From positions 1,426,001 to 1,490,000 of the forward strand of contig OZ257128.1 in NCBI GenBank assembly GCA_965278945.1: 64,000 nt of DNA, read 5' to 3'. Below the pieces are notes generated by a model, which saw only the letters and a list, made by a program, of their open reading frames with translations, had not been told where the DNA came from and did no database searches. The DNA comes from UBA10649 sp965278945. Its GTDB lineage: Bacteria; Actinomycetota; Actinomycetes; S36-B12. Below are positions 24,550-33,335 of this stretch, in pieces. A program made the translations under genes and the position numbers. Numbering within the stretch: position 1 is the stretch's first letter; the number at the start of each line of letters is the position of its first letter.

Positions 24550-26313
24550 CTAGCCTCCGACGAGGCTGTACTTGCGCATCATTCGAAGCGCAAGAAAGGC
24601 GACTGCAGATGCGAGCGCTGCCATGATGAGTCCGATCACTGCGGCGGACTCATAGTCACCAGCTACTGCGTACTCAAAGAGCAGCACCGACATCGTGCGC
24701 GTACCCGGAGTAGCTAGCATCACTGTCGCAGCGATGTCTCTCATCGACATCATGAATGTGAAGACAAAGACGGTGGCAACCATGGGGATCACAAGCGGAA
24801 GCAGAATTCGTCGAAATACGACAGTCGGGCCAGCGCCCGACATGACTGCAGACTCCTCAAGTTCGGGCGAGACCTGCGCCATCGCGCTGCGGAGCATCGC
24901 CACGCCCAGAGGGAGTTCCTTGATAACAAGCACCACGACCAGCGGCACCAACGTTCCATAGATCAACGCGCCGACGCCCGTGCCGAGGATCAAGCTGCTC
25001 CAAGCAAAGCCCAAGAGCAGACCCGGCACCGCCCAGGGCAGCCAACACAGCAGGGCCAGCGTGCCTGTGTAAGGCAGTTTCCTGCGCGCAATCACCCAGG
25101 CCAGGACTGCATAAAGCATGATCCCGAGGATCGACGTGATGGATGCTACAACCAAGGAGTTACGTAACGAGTCGAGCAAGGTGGGATCGGTCAGCGTGGC
25201 CTGCCAATGCTCGGTGGTCCACGAGCCTCGCGAGAAGAAGCCGAAGCGCCAGCGAACCGAACCGAGCAAGACGATGCTGAGTGGTAGGTAAAGACCCACC
25301 GCGAGGGCCGCGAGGATGACGCCCATCACCACCCGATCAGCCCAGCGTGTGCTTCTGACGCTTGTACGCAGACTCCGCCCGCCAACGGTCGCGACGTTGC
25401 TCCAACGCTTGCTCAGGACCTGATTGACACCTGCTAACAGCAGGAGAGTGATGAGCATGACTACGCCCAGGGCCATCGCTTCGGAGAACAGAGGCGGGTC
25501 GGAACCTATCTGGTCGTAGATGCGAGTGGCATAGACATCGATGCCAGCCGGGGTCCCAAGGATTCGCTCAACTTCGAACACCTCGAGGCACCGCAGGAAG
25601 CCGACTACAGTCGCGGCAAGTACCGCAAGCTTGATGAGTGGTAGGGAGATGTGCCTCAGGGTCCGGACGCGTCCTGCGCCTGACATGACCGCAGCTTCTT
25701 CCAGGGTGACGTCCATCTGCCGGAAGGCCGGAGACAGGAAGATGATCATGATCGGGACAGTGGTCAGCGTGAGGTGCACCCAAAGGAGCCCGGAAATCGA
25801 GTAGATGTTCAATGTCGGAGCGCCGGGGATGTTAGCGAGCCACTCGTTGATCAGGCCAGTGTTCGGATCCGCAAGGACGATCCAACCCAGGACCACCGGC
25901 ACAGTGGGCAAGAAGAACGCAAGCCAGAGCGAGTACTCCACGAAGCGGGCGATCTTCATCTGCGTACGCGTCAAGAACCATGCGATGACCCCACCGATGA
26001 TGACGGCGACGGGAACACGCATGGCGAGGAGGAATGTGTATCCGAATGATTCGAGGGTCCGCTGTGATTGCGTCGCGTCTTGCCAGGCGTCGAGGCCCGG
26101 TTCGAACGGTTGACCAAGTCCCGCGATATTGAAGGACTGCATGACCATGAACGCGATCGGCGCGATAACGAGGAATGCGACGGCGCCGAGGAGAGCCAGT
26201 CCGCCTGCCTTTCGCAGCCTTCCGTGCAACTTCGCTCGACGGCGTGCGAGAGTCTCTCCAGACTCTCCCGATGTCGTCGCCGGCGGAGCCGGAGGAGGAG
26301 CGGTCGTCGTCAC
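24550..26313 (-). CDS. ABC transporter permease, two fused membrane domains (FbpB/ThiP-like)
   Basis: 587 residues; the GTG at 26313 with AGGT upstream, or the TTG at 26316. After a Pro/Thr-rich N-terminus there are about twelve hydrophobic segments in two homologous halves. Each half has an EAA loop (LEEAAVMSGAGRVRTLRHIS and LEESAVMSGAGPTVVFRRIL), which contacts the ATPase. Such double permeases serve iron, thiamine and some organic-acid importers. It is followed 52 bp later by the Rieske alpha gene, tying uptake to oxidation. Confidence 0.9.
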   Translation of the reverse strand: MTTTAPPPAPPATTSGESGETLARRRAKLHGRLRKAGGLALLGAVAFLVIAPIAFMVMQSFNIAGLGQPFEPGLDAWQDATQSQRTLESFGYTFLLAMRVPVAVIIGGVIAWFLTRTQMKIARFVEYSLWLAFFLPTVPVVLGWIVLADPNTGLINEWLANIPGAPTLNIYSISGLLWVHLTLTTVPIMIIFLSPAFRQMDVTLEEAAVMSGAGRVRTLRHISLPLIKLAVLAATVVGFLRCLEVFEVERILGTPAGIDVYATRIYDQIGSDPPLFSEAMALGVVMLITLLLLAGVNQVLSKRWSNVATVGGRSLRTSVRSTRWADRVVMGVILAALAVGLYLPLSIVLLGSVRWRFGFFSRGSWTTEHWQATLTDPTLLDSLRNSLVVASITSILGIMLYAVLAWVIARRKLPYTGTLALLCWLPWAVPGLLLGFAWSSLILGTGVGALIYGTLVPLVVVLVIKELPLGVAMLRSAMAQVSPELEESAVMSGAGPTVVFRRILLPLVIPMVATVFVFTFMMSMRDIAATVMLATPGTRTMSVLLFEYAVAGDYESAAVIGLIMAALASAVAFLALRMMRKYSLVGG

Positions 26314-26396
26314 CAACGGACCTACCTCTCCGAGTTGGTCGTCGCCCGCGCCCCTGGAAAGGGAGGCCTGCGGGCTCCCCGCTGGCGACTGTCTAT

Positions 26397-26407
26397 TGGT
26401 TAGACCA
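26397..26407. promoter_or_regulatory. candidate FadR-type (GntR) operator upstream of the permease
   Basis: TGGTTAGACCA matches TGGT-N3-ACCA exactly, 80 bp before the permease start in the 193-bp gap after the ATPase gene. See the same palindrome at 34500 and 42001 and a near match at 30270. Confidence 0.6.
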
Positions 26408-26509
26408 TATATCGGTGTGAGGTACGCCGCAAGCGAATATCCGGAGATGCCAAGGCTGTAATTGAATCGTGATGGAACCCCCCGCGAGTGGTGCCATTAC
26501 CCCGTTGTA

Positions 26510-27691
26510 CTAACGCGTTCCGGTGGCAAACTGGCCGGCGTGCGAGGCCAGTTCGTCTGTCTCTAGTGCGGCGAGTGCCTGATCTTCCTTGGGGAAGATC
26601 AGCACCTGGTCAGGTACGAAGTCGACCTTGACTCGGGCTCCCCGCGTGATCCCGTCAAGCGAATGCGACCGAGCTCTTAGAAGGTTTCCTTCGACGTCGA
26701 CCTGATACTCCATCGCATCACCGAGAAACTCAGCAACGCGGACGGTTCCGGTCCACGCGGAGTGGTCGGATTCGTCAGTTAGCCTCAATCGGACATGCTG
26801 GGGGCGCACCGAAACGGTCACCAAGGCATCAGCCTTGAAGGAGCCGCTCGCGACTCCTTCAAGGCTGCCCGATGTGGTTGCGACTCCATGGGACTGGCCG
26901 ACGCCTCGTCCGGTAATAACACCCGGCAAGAAATTGCTGCCGCCGATGAAGCTGGCGACAAAGGCGGACGCCGGCCGCTCGTAGATGTCCCGCGGAGGTC
27001 CGACCTGCTCGATCACGCCCTTGTTCATGACGACGATCACATCGGACATCGCCAAAGCCTCGACCTGGTCGTGAGTGACGTAAAGAGTGGTGATGCCAAG
27101 GTCCTTCTGAAGCCTCGACAACTCGATTCGCATGCTGTCCCGCAATCGAGCGTCGAGGTTCGACAGCGGCTCGTCGAGCAGTAGCAACGGCGGTTCGAGC
27201 ACCAATGCGCGCGCGAGCGCCAGGCGCTGCTGCTGGCCTCCCGAGAGTGCTGTTGCAGGACGGTCGGCGAACTGCTCCATCTGCGCGATGGCGAGTACAG
27301 CGTCGACCCGCCGGCGTAGTTCCGTCGGTGACGGTCGCTGCCCTCGAGGCATGATCTTCAGCGGGAATGCTGCGTTTTCGTACACAGTCATGTGTGGCCA
27401 GATGCCGTACGACTGGAACATCATTCCCAGTCCCCGCTTGTTGGGCGCAATGTTGATCTTCGTCGTCGAGCAGAAGACTGCGCGGCCGCCGACGGTTATC
27501 CTGCCGGACTCAGGCAGCTCCAAGCCAGCGATAGACCTGAGCGTCGTGGTCTTGCCGCACCCGGACGGGCCGAGCAGCGTCACGAACTGGCCAGCCTCGG
27601 CCTTGAGCGAGACACCGTTCACGGCGAACTGCGTGTCTCCGGCGGCCTGTAGGGCGGGATAGGCCTTCTTCAGAGACTCGACTTGGAGCAC
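26510..27691 (-). CDS. ABC transporter ATP-binding protein (PotA/FbpC type)
   Basis: 393 residues; the GTG at 27691 follows GGAGGTC. Walker A GPSGCGKTT, Q-loop FQSYGIWP, signature LSGGQQQRLALARAL, Walker B LLLLDEPLSNLD and switch His in YVTHDQ are all present. A C-terminal TOBE-like regulatory domain begins near residue 270 (VSVRPQHVRLRL). It powers import together with the permease and binding protein on the same strand. Confidence 0.92.
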   Translation of the reverse strand: MLQVESLKKAYPALQAAGDTQFAVNGVSLKAEAGQFVTLLGPSGCGKTTTLRSIAGLELPESGRITVGGRAVFCSTTKINIAPNKRGLGMMFQSYGIWPHMTVYENAAFPLKIMPRGQRPSPTELRRRVDAVLAIAQMEQFADRPATALSGGQQQRLALARALVLEPPLLLLDEPLSNLDARLRDSMRIELSRLQKDLGITTLYVTHDQVEALAMSDVIVVMNKGVIEQVGPPRDIYERPASAFVASFIGGSNFLPGVITGRGVGQSHGVATTSGSLEGVASGSFKADALVTVSVRPQHVRLRLTDESDHSAWTGTVRVAEFLGDAMEYQVDVEGNLLRARSHSLDGITRGARVKVDFVPDQVLIFPKEDQALAALETDELASHAGQFATGTR

Positions 27692-27833
27692 GAGAGATGA
27701 CCTCCAGAGTTGCGACCTGCAAGCGAGACGAGTACACGGAGAGCTGACTCCTCGCGGGTCAGCCGTGTTTCAGGCTAAGACTACACATAAGGGCTAACGT
27801 CAGACCACCCTTGGCCAATATCCACTTTCGGCC

Positions 27834-28157
27834 TCATCCCTGGGTCGGCGGAACGTCGACGACCAATCCGTCGAGTTCCTCGGTCACCACAATCTGGCAT
27901 GATAGGCGGCTGGTCGCCCGCCGCTCCTCCACGCCCAGATCGAGCAGATCGTCCTCGGAGTGGTCGGGCTGCCCAACGGACGCAAAGTGATCGTCCCTTA
28001 CCCATACGTGACAGGTAGCGCAGGACTTGTTGCCTCCGCACTCTGCAACTATGCCGCGCACGCCGTTCTTCGCGGCCGCGGCCATCACGGACTCCCCGAT
28101 GGTTGCGTCGATGACACTCTCCTTGCCATCGGCCTCGACGAAGATCACCTTCGGCAT
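27834..28157 (-). CDS. [2Fe-2S] ferredoxin, adrenodoxin/putidaredoxin type
   Basis: 107 residues; the ATG at 28157 with AAGGGCG upstream. The cluster ligands are Cys40, Cys46, Cys49 (CGGNKSCATC) and Cys87 (RLSCQI). This type accepts electrons from an FAD ferredoxin reductase, such as the divergent one at 30384, and passes them to oxygenases. It starts two bases after the stop of a 46-aa ORF, in the operon bicupin, AAA ATPase, small peptide, ferredoxin. The 143-bp gap to the ATPase gene holds a weak TGGT-CTG-AC half operator near 27798-27808 and no gene. Confidence 0.92.
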   Translation of the reverse strand: MPKVIFVEADGKESVIDATIGESVMAAAAKNGVRGIVAECGGNKSCATCHVWVRDDHFASVGQPDHSEDDLLDLGVEERRATSRLSCQIVVTEELDGLVVDVPPTQG

Positions 28158-28159
28158 GA

Positions 28160-28300
28160 TCAGACGCCCTTCTGCGTGGATGTGGCCTGGCGCGGCATTC
28201 GGGCTAGGTGGGTTGAACTGCGCGGTTCCGGCCGCGGCAGGACAGGAGATCCTCGGTCGAGCACCTTAACCGCCTCCCTCACATCCCGACTGCGCCTCAT
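28160..28300 (-). CDS. 46-aa ORF coupled between AAA ATPase and ferredoxin
   Basis: The ATG (28300-28298) overlaps the AAA stop in an ATGA arrangement, and the TGA lies two bases before the ferredoxin ATG, so it fills the gap exactly. The peptide is basic and proline-rich (MRRSRDVREAVKVLDRGSPV, then LPRPEPR), with no transmembrane segment and no family I know. Such tight spacing on both sides argues that it is translated. It may be a small partner of the ATPase or ferredoxin, or only a coupling ORF. Confidence 0.55.
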   Translation of the reverse strand: MRRSRDVREAVKVLDRGSPVLPRPEPRSSTHLARMPRQATSTQKGV

Positions 28301-29175
28301 GAGTGCGAATCCACAGCGCTGAGAACATCCTCCGCCGTGAGTAGCGCTGGATTGCGAGCGACCTCGAGTCGCTGTGCGAGCGCAGCGAGAACGATCTTTC
28401 GAACACGCCGACCGTCCCAACCGGTGCACCGCGATGAGATCTCACCATGCAGGAACTTGTCATCGGCGAGCGGTCGTAGCTCCGGCCACAGAGCAGCCAG
28501 TTCGCGGAACGACGCACGGACGATGGCGACGATTGTTGCGGTGTCGGGAAGCGCTAGATGCAGAACGAGATCCGCACGCGAGAGAAATGCTTCATCGATT
28601 GCGGAGGGGAAGTTGGTCGTCGCCACGAACAGCACCCCCGGATGGTCCGTCGCGACGGAGTCTAGGCCCGCGAGAAGGGCGTCGGTTGCGCGGTGGACAT
28701 CGACCGGGTTGGTCTCGAAGGACGCTGTGGATCGCCGGACGGCAAGACTCTCGACCTCGTCGATCAGGACCACGGTGTGCGGTCGGCGCGCAGCCAGTTC
28801 CGGGATGGTGTCGGTCATCAGGCGCGTGACCGCTCGCTGGCTGGCCCCGAGCATCTCACTCGGAAATGCATGGGGATCGATCTCGACGTAGGTCGTTGCG
28901 CCGAGTGGTGCGAGCTCACGAGCAGCCGCCTGAGCGAGGCCTCGCGCCAGTGTCGTCTTGCCGGTCCCCGCAGGCCCAGCAAGGACGACCAGCCCGTGGG
29001 GCAAGCCGGGCAGGGTCGCCAGGCGACGACCGTGCCTCATCGTGAGAATCGCTGTCGACAGCAATCGCTCCTTGGTTCCGGGGGGAACGAAGATGTGATC
29101 CCACGGGCCGTCGTGATGGCCGGCCGGCAGCGCGTGCACTGACAGCACGCCATCAGGCATGATGTTGGACGCCAC
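28297..29175 (-). CDS. AAA+ ATPase of Pch2/TRIP13-like type
   Basis: 292 residues; a GTG at 29175 just after the bicupin stop. Walker A is GPAGTGKTT (67-75), Walker B VVLIDE (135-140), sensor 1 ATTN (185-188), Arg finger Arg200 in FLSRADLVLHL. The run DEVESL, followed by NPVDVHRATDALLAGLD, is characteristic of Pch2/TRIP13 remodelers rather than MoxR or CbbX. In eukaryotes and bacterial CBASS this type remodels HORMA proteins, but no HORMA or cyclase gene is here. Context (bicupin, ferredoxin, oxygenases) suggests a chaperone or activase for a metalloenzyme; this is inference. Confidence 0.8.
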   Translation of the reverse strand: MASNIMPDGVLSVHALPAGHHDGPWDHIFVPPGTKERLLSTAILTMRHGRRLATLPGLPHGLVVLAGPAGTGKTTLARGLAQAAARELAPLGATTYVEIDPHAFPSEMLGASQRAVTRLMTDTIPELAARRPHTVVLIDEVESLAVRRSTASFETNPVDVHRATDALLAGLDSVATDHPGVLFVATTNFPSAIDEAFLSRADLVLHLALPDTATIVAIVRASFRELAALWPELRPLADDKFLHGEISSRCTGWDGRRVRKIVLAALAQRLEVARNPALLTAEDVLSAVDSHS

Positions 29176-29178
29176 GCG

Positions 29179-30243
29179 TCAGGGCCAGGTAGGACGCTGA
29201 AGTGCTGGCCAGGTGATCGTCGACAGATCACCGGCCTGCGCATCGCGGACCGCATCCGGGGGCTCTTCGAAGAGAACCATCGGATCCATGAGCACGCGCA
29301 TCGTCTCCAGCAGGCTGTCGAACATATGGATCCGGACGACCTTCGCGGTCCGTTCGGGATCGTCGTTGAAGTGCTGATGCCACAGGAAGTGGTCCACGAC
29401 GATGATGTCGCCCTTCTCCCATGTGTGATCCTCACCGCTGTCGGGCTCTGTGCCGAGGAAGGTGTGCCCCCTTCCCTCGACGACGTATAGCCACGCCTCG
29501 CCCGGATGCCGGTGCATCGACTGGCCGCGGCCCGGTGCGATCTCGAACATCGCCATGGTGATGCCGGACGCCTGAAAGCCGATCGCCTTGTCGAGTAGGA
29601 AAGTGGTGCGCGTTCCCCGCGGTGTCGGTAGGAGCTCAAGCTCGTCCCAGCTGGTGTGAAGGCGTCCTGACCGGCGCGCATCCTGGTCTCGGGCGAGCCG
29701 GCGAACACGACGCGCGTACGCGTCGTCACCTTCGATCGGGGCTGCATATGGCGGTCGTGGGGCGAGCGTGTCGACGGGTGCGTGCCCTCCATCCTCCTGG
29801 AAGGCCATCCCCATCGTCTCGAGCAGCGGCTCACTGGAGAAGCTCAGGAAACGACAGGTCTGGTCGGCCTCATTGCCATGTCGGTGCCAAGCCCATGCCG
29901 GCAGGTGCAGCGAGTCGCCCGGTCCCCACTCGATTCGCACGCCGTCGACCTCGGTCCATCCCCATCCGGCGACGACGAAGATCATGGCGTCCCATGAGTG
30001 ACGGTGAATCGTCGACGTGACGCCGGCGTCGATCTCGTGGACGAGCGCGTCCATCGACCTCGTTGGGCGATCGCCGTCAGCGCCGACATATACGCCGCGC
30101 CTCATGCCGCGCGCGGTGTCCTGCATCTCGACGTCCGCGAGCCGCACGACTGTGTTGCGAAAGTTCCGCCACTCCTCAAGGAAGTCAGCTCGCCGCTTCT
30201 TCTGCACGTGATAGTGGGTTAGCCCGGTCTTCGTCGTGGTCAT
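29179..30243 (-). CDS. bicupin ring-cleavage dioxygenase-like protein (gentisate dioxygenase family)
   Basis: 354 residues from the ATG at 30243; an ATG at 30267 is possible but abuts the candidate operator. Two cupin domains: the first has IHRHSWDAMIFVVAG (His80, His82) and HRH at 120-122, the second has MHRHPGEAWLYVVEG and a distal WHQHFND. This resembles gentisate/1-hydroxy-2-naphthoate dioxygenases, which cleave the ring of a hydroxylated aromatic acid with Fe(II), but both domains keep metal-like His residues. First gene of the operon leading to AAA ATPase and ferredoxin. Confidence 0.78.
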   Translation of the reverse strand: MTTTKTGLTHYHVQKKRRADFLEEWRNFRNTVVRLADVEMQDTARGMRRGVYVGADGDRPTRSMDALVHEIDAGVTSTIHRHSWDAMIFVVAGWGWTEVDGVRIEWGPGDSLHLPAWAWHRHGNEADQTCRFLSFSSEPLLETMGMAFQEDGGHAPVDTLAPRPPYAAPIEGDDAYARRVRRLARDQDARRSGRLHTSWDELELLPTPRGTRTTFLLDKAIGFQASGITMAMFEIAPGRGQSMHRHPGEAWLYVVEGRGHTFLGTEPDSGEDHTWEKGDIIVVDHFLWHQHFNDDPERTAKVVRIHMFDSLLETMRVLMDPMVLFEEPPDAVRDAQAGDLSTITWPALQRPTWP

Positions 30244-30269
30244 GGTCGCCCATTCGTCTATTGGCATAA

Positions 30270-30280
30270 TGGTCAGTCCA
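30270..30280. promoter_or_regulatory. candidate FadR-type operator (7 of 8 matches) in divergent promoter
   Basis: TGGTCAGTCCA differs from TGGT-N3-ACCA at one base. It lies between the bicupin operon and the ferredoxin reductase. A weaker pair (TGGTAAAATAA and TAATCAGTCCA) occurs at 30352-30370 close to the reductase start. Confidence 0.45.
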
Positions 30281-30383
30281 CTAAGAATACACACACCCAT
30301 TTCGCCGGCGCGGCCGACAGACGAGGTACTGATCGACTGTGTGCAGGCAAATGGTAAAATAATCAGTCCAAGGAGGCGAAGTG

Positions 30384-31628
30384 GTGAAGAACGGACAGGG
30401 CACCCTTATTGTCGGAGCGAGCCAGGCCGGGTTGCACCTTGCGACGACCCTTCGGGACCTCGGAGACGAGGAGGCGATCACGCTCGTCGGCGCGGAGGCG
30501 CACGCGCCGTACCAGCGACCCCCTTTGTCCAAGGAGTTTCTCACGGGTTCTGCGACGCGCGATGCGCTCGCCTTTCGAACATCGGCGTTCTACTCGGACG
30601 CCCGAATCGGACTCATTCTCGGAGAGCGCGTGACGGCCGTGCAGTGCGAGGCCGATGGCGGAGTGGCGCTGACATCGGCGGGTCGTGAGATGCAGTTCGA
30701 CCGCCTCGCCCTCACGGTGGGAGCCCGCCCGCGACGGCTTGTGGTGGCCGGCTGCGACCTTGACGGGATCATCTACCTGCGCGAACTGCAGGATGCCGAG
30801 GAGCTTCGGGCACGACTCGCGACCGCGACACGCGTCGTGGTTGTAGGCGGTGGCTTCATCGGACTTGAGGCAGCGGCGGCGGCTCGGGCGTTGGGGAAGT
30901 CGGTAACCGTCGTGGAGGCAGCAGACCGCCTCGTAGCGCGGGCAGTAGCCCCTGTGGTCTCGGACTTCTACCTCCAGGCTCACACCCGTCGCGGCGTCGA
31001 CTTGCTCCTGTCGACCGGGGTTGTCGGGTTTGGCGGTGACAGCGGCGCAGTGTGCACCGTGCAACTGTCTGACGGCCGGGAGATCCCCTCTGACCTCGTC
31101 ATCGTCGGCATCGGCGTGCTACCGCGAACGGAACTGGCCGAGCAGCTCGGTCTTGAGGTCGACGGTGGCATAGTCGTGGACGCGCACGCGCGCACAAGTC
31201 GGCCTTTCGTAGTCTCTGCCGGCGACTGCACCGTCCTTCCGGACCCCTTGACCGGAGTCGGCCGCCTACGGCTGGAGTCGGTACAAAGTGCCGTCGCACA
31301 GGCGGGCATCGCGGCTTCAACGCTGCTTGGACGCGACACCGCCACGCGGATCGTTCCCTGGTTCTGGTCCACGCAAGGAGACCTGCATCTCCAGATCGCC
31401 GGCCTGTCCGCCGGCCACGACCATCACGTCGTCCGGGGTGATCCCGATAGCGAGCACTTCTCTGTTCTGTACTACAAGTACGGAAGGCTAATTGCCGTGG
31501 ACGCAATCAACAATCCGGTCGACTACATGGTCGTTCGCAAGGCCCTGGGTTCCGGGTCCAACCTGCCCCTTGATGACGTGGCCGACGCTTCGACTCCGCT
31601 GAAGTCGCTAGTGGTCACCCCGTCCTAG
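30384..31628 (+). CDS. FAD-dependent ferredoxin reductase (class IIA oxygenase type)
   Basis: About 414 residues; the GTG at 30384 is seven bases after AGGAGG (a GTG at 30381 is equally in frame). FAD motif IVGASQAGLHLA, second dinucleotide motif VVVGGGFIGLEAAAAA, and FAD-binding VSAGDCTVLPD near the C-terminal third are typical of putidaredoxin/biphenyl-type reductases. It moves electrons from NAD(P)H to the [2Fe-2S] ferredoxin encoded divergently at 27834, which would then serve the Rieske oxygenases. Its 3' end overlaps the LigJ-like gene by 14 bp. Confidence 0.9.
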   Translation: MKNGQGTLIVGASQAGLHLATTLRDLGDEEAITLVGAEAHAPYQRPPLSKEFLTGSATRDALAFRTSAFYSDARIGLILGERVTAVQCEADGGVALTSAGREMQFDRLALTVGARPRRLVVAGCDLDGIIYLRELQDAEELRARLATATRVVVVGGGFIGLEAAAAARALGKSVTVVEAADRLVARAVAPVVSDFYLQAHTRRGVDLLLSTGVVGFGGDSGAVCTVQLSDGREIPSDLVIVGIGVLPRTELAEQLGLEVDGGIVVDAHARTSRPFVVSAGDCTVLPDPLTGVGRLRLESVQSAVAQAGIAASTLLGRDTATRIVPWFWSTQGDLHLQIAGLSAGHDHHVVRGDPDSEHFSVLYYKYGRLIAVDAINNPVDYMVVRKALGSGSNLPLDDVADASTPLKSLVVTPS

Positions 31629-32634
31629 CTTTCAGACGCGCGTCCAAGCGCGGGTAGACCCTGCGAGCATTCCCCTCGAAGACACCGTGTCGATTCTGGA
31701 CTGTCAGCCGAGCGGATTCGACGTACTGCTTGGTGTCATCCCACGCGACACCCGTGTCCGGATCCGCGCCGCGGACGGCACCGAGGGCCTCGGATGCGAA
31801 CAGCACATTGGCTGGCGGGACGACATCCAGGAGAAGGTCCACCCCCAGCTGGTGATAGACACACGTGTCGAAGTAGACGTTGCGAAGCAACTCGCTGGGA
31901 TCTGCCCAACCCATGCGAGCGGCCAGTCCTCGGTATCGACCCCAGTGGTACGGCACCGCGCCGCCGCCGTGCGGAATCACCAGGCGCAAGGTCGGGAACC
32001 GTTCGAAGAGATCACCTTGGAGGAGTTGCATGAACACCGAAGTGTCTGCGTTCAGGTAGTGCGCGCCGAGCGTGTCGATCGCAGGATTGCACGAGCTCGA
32101 CACGTGCACCATGCCCGGCACGTCGAGCTCGACCATCGCCTCGAACAGCGGAAACCAGAACTCATCGGTCAGCGGAGGGGCCGTCCAGAAGCCACCGGAG
32201 GGATCGGGGTTGAGGTTGCAACCGACGAAACCCATGGTTTCCACACAGCGCCGCAACTCGACGACGGAATCGGCGAGTGATCCATTCGGTGTCTGGGGCA
32301 GTTGGCACACGCTGGCGAAGTGACGGGGAAAGCATGCCTCGACTTCGGCCACCAGGTCGTTGCTTGCCTGAGCCCAAGCGACGGCGGTCCCCGAGTCGGT
32401 TATGTGGTGCTCCATGCCCGAGGCCTTCGGAGAGAAGATCGTCAGGTCGATGCCGCGCTCGTGCATGAGCGCGAGCTGATGGAACTCGATGCTCTCTTTG
32501 ATCTCGTCAGTGCTGATCAGTGATCGCGTGGGAATAGGTTGCGAGGTGTCGGCCAGCCATGCCAGCTGGGCATCGCGAAACTCCTGATGAGCCGGCGGCG
32601 TCGTCGTGTAGTGACCGTGGCAGTCGATGATCAC
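31615..32634 (-). CDS. amidohydrolase, LigJ-like 4-oxalomesaconate hydratase
   Basis: 339 residues; the GTG at 32634 overlaps the stop of the aldolase gene (GTGA). The metal motif DCHGHY at the N-terminus, NLNPDPSGGFWT, GAHYLNADT, IPHGGGAVPYHWGR, DTCVYHQ and the end EGNARRVYPRLDA all match the Sphingobium LigJ pattern as I recall it. LigJ hydrates 4-oxalomesaconate to 4-carboxy-4-hydroxy-2-oxoadipate in protocatechuate 4,5-cleavage. Next to the LigK-like aldolase it forms the last two steps of that route. Confidence 0.88.
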   Translation of the reverse strand: MIIDCHGHYTTTPPAHQEFRDAQLAWLADTSQPIPTRSLISTDEIKESIEFHQLALMHERGIDLTIFSPKASGMEHHITDSGTAVAWAQASNDLVAEVEACFPRHFASVCQLPQTPNGSLADSVVELRRCVETMGFVGCNLNPDPSGGFWTAPPLTDEFWFPLFEAMVELDVPGMVHVSSSCNPAIDTLGAHYLNADTSVFMQLLQGDLFERFPTLRLVIPHGGGAVPYHWGRYRGLAARMGWADPSELLRNVYFDTCVYHQLGVDLLLDVVPPANVLFASEALGAVRGADPDTGVAWDDTKQYVESARLTVQNRHGVFEGNARRVYPRLDARLKARTG

Positions 32635-33335
32635 TCGGCGGCCTCGTAGTCCACGTAGGTGAGACCCTTTCGCGTGAGTCGACCACGCATGTCATTGACG
32701 TCGAGGCCGAGTTCACCCGCTTGATAGCGCTCCCTCAGCTTCGCCTCCTTCTCCTCGCGGGCGAGCGCAGCCTGCAGCACGTGTGCTGCGGACTTGCGAG
32801 GGACAATGACTACCCCGTCGTCGTCCGCCACGATCACGTCTCCTGGTTCCAGCCACTGACCGCCGCACACGATGCCAACGTTGACGCTGCCGAGTGTCTC
32901 CTTGACCGTGCCGAACGCACTGATCCAGCGAGACCAGACAGGGAAGCGCATCGCACTCAGGTCCGCAACGTCCCGGCACCCTGCGTCGATGACCAGTCCG
33001 CGGACGCCCCGAGCGGCGGCGGACGTGGCGAGCAGGTCGCCGAAATAGCCAGCCCGCGAGGGCGACGTGGGGGCCACAACTAGGACGTCACCCTCCTCGC
33101 ACAGCTCGACAGCGACATGGATCATCCAGTTGTCCGCCGGCGGCACGCTCACGGTGACGGCCGTACCCGCTATGCGCGCTCCGGGCCAAGCGGCGCGAAG
33201 CGCGGGATCGAACAGACCCGTTCGACCCATCGCCTCGTGCACCGTCGAGACACCAATGCGCGCAAGGCCGTCGACGTGCCCGATGTCGGCGCGGGGTGTT
33301 CCTCGGACGACCGTGCCCGGTGGGTACGGCTTCAT
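32631..33335 (-). CDS. LigK-like 4-carboxy-4-hydroxy-2-oxoadipate aldolase (RraA fold)
   Basis: 234 residues; the ATG at 33335 overlaps the dehydrogenase stop (ATGA); longer starts up to 33935 are antisense noise. Key stretches: GVSTVHEAMGRTGL, ADNWMIHVAVE, GYFGDLLATSA, GLVIDAGCRDV and DVIVADDDGVV, as in LigK/ProA aldolases. The enzyme splits its substrate to pyruvate and oxaloacetate and needs a divalent metal. RraA-only proteins lack the C-terminal helix seen here (ELGLDVNDMRGRLTRKGL). Confidence 0.88.
   Translation of the reverse strand: MKPYPPGTVVRGTPRADIGHVDGLARIGVSTVHEAMGRTGLFDPALRAAWPGARIAGTAVTVSVPPADNWMIHVAVELCEEGDVLVVAPTSPSRAGYFGDLLATSAAARGVRGLVIDAGCRDVADLSAMRFPVWSRWISAFGTVKETLGSVNVGIVCGGQWLEPGDVIVADDDGVVIVPRKSAAHVLQAALAREEKEAKLRERYQAGELGLDVNDMRGRLTRKGLTYVDYEAAE

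Noticed and set aside
28297..29175. AAA ATPase as part of a CBASS defence system
   Set aside because: No HORMA protein, nucleotide cyclase or effector nuclease is nearby; all neighbours are catabolic genes.
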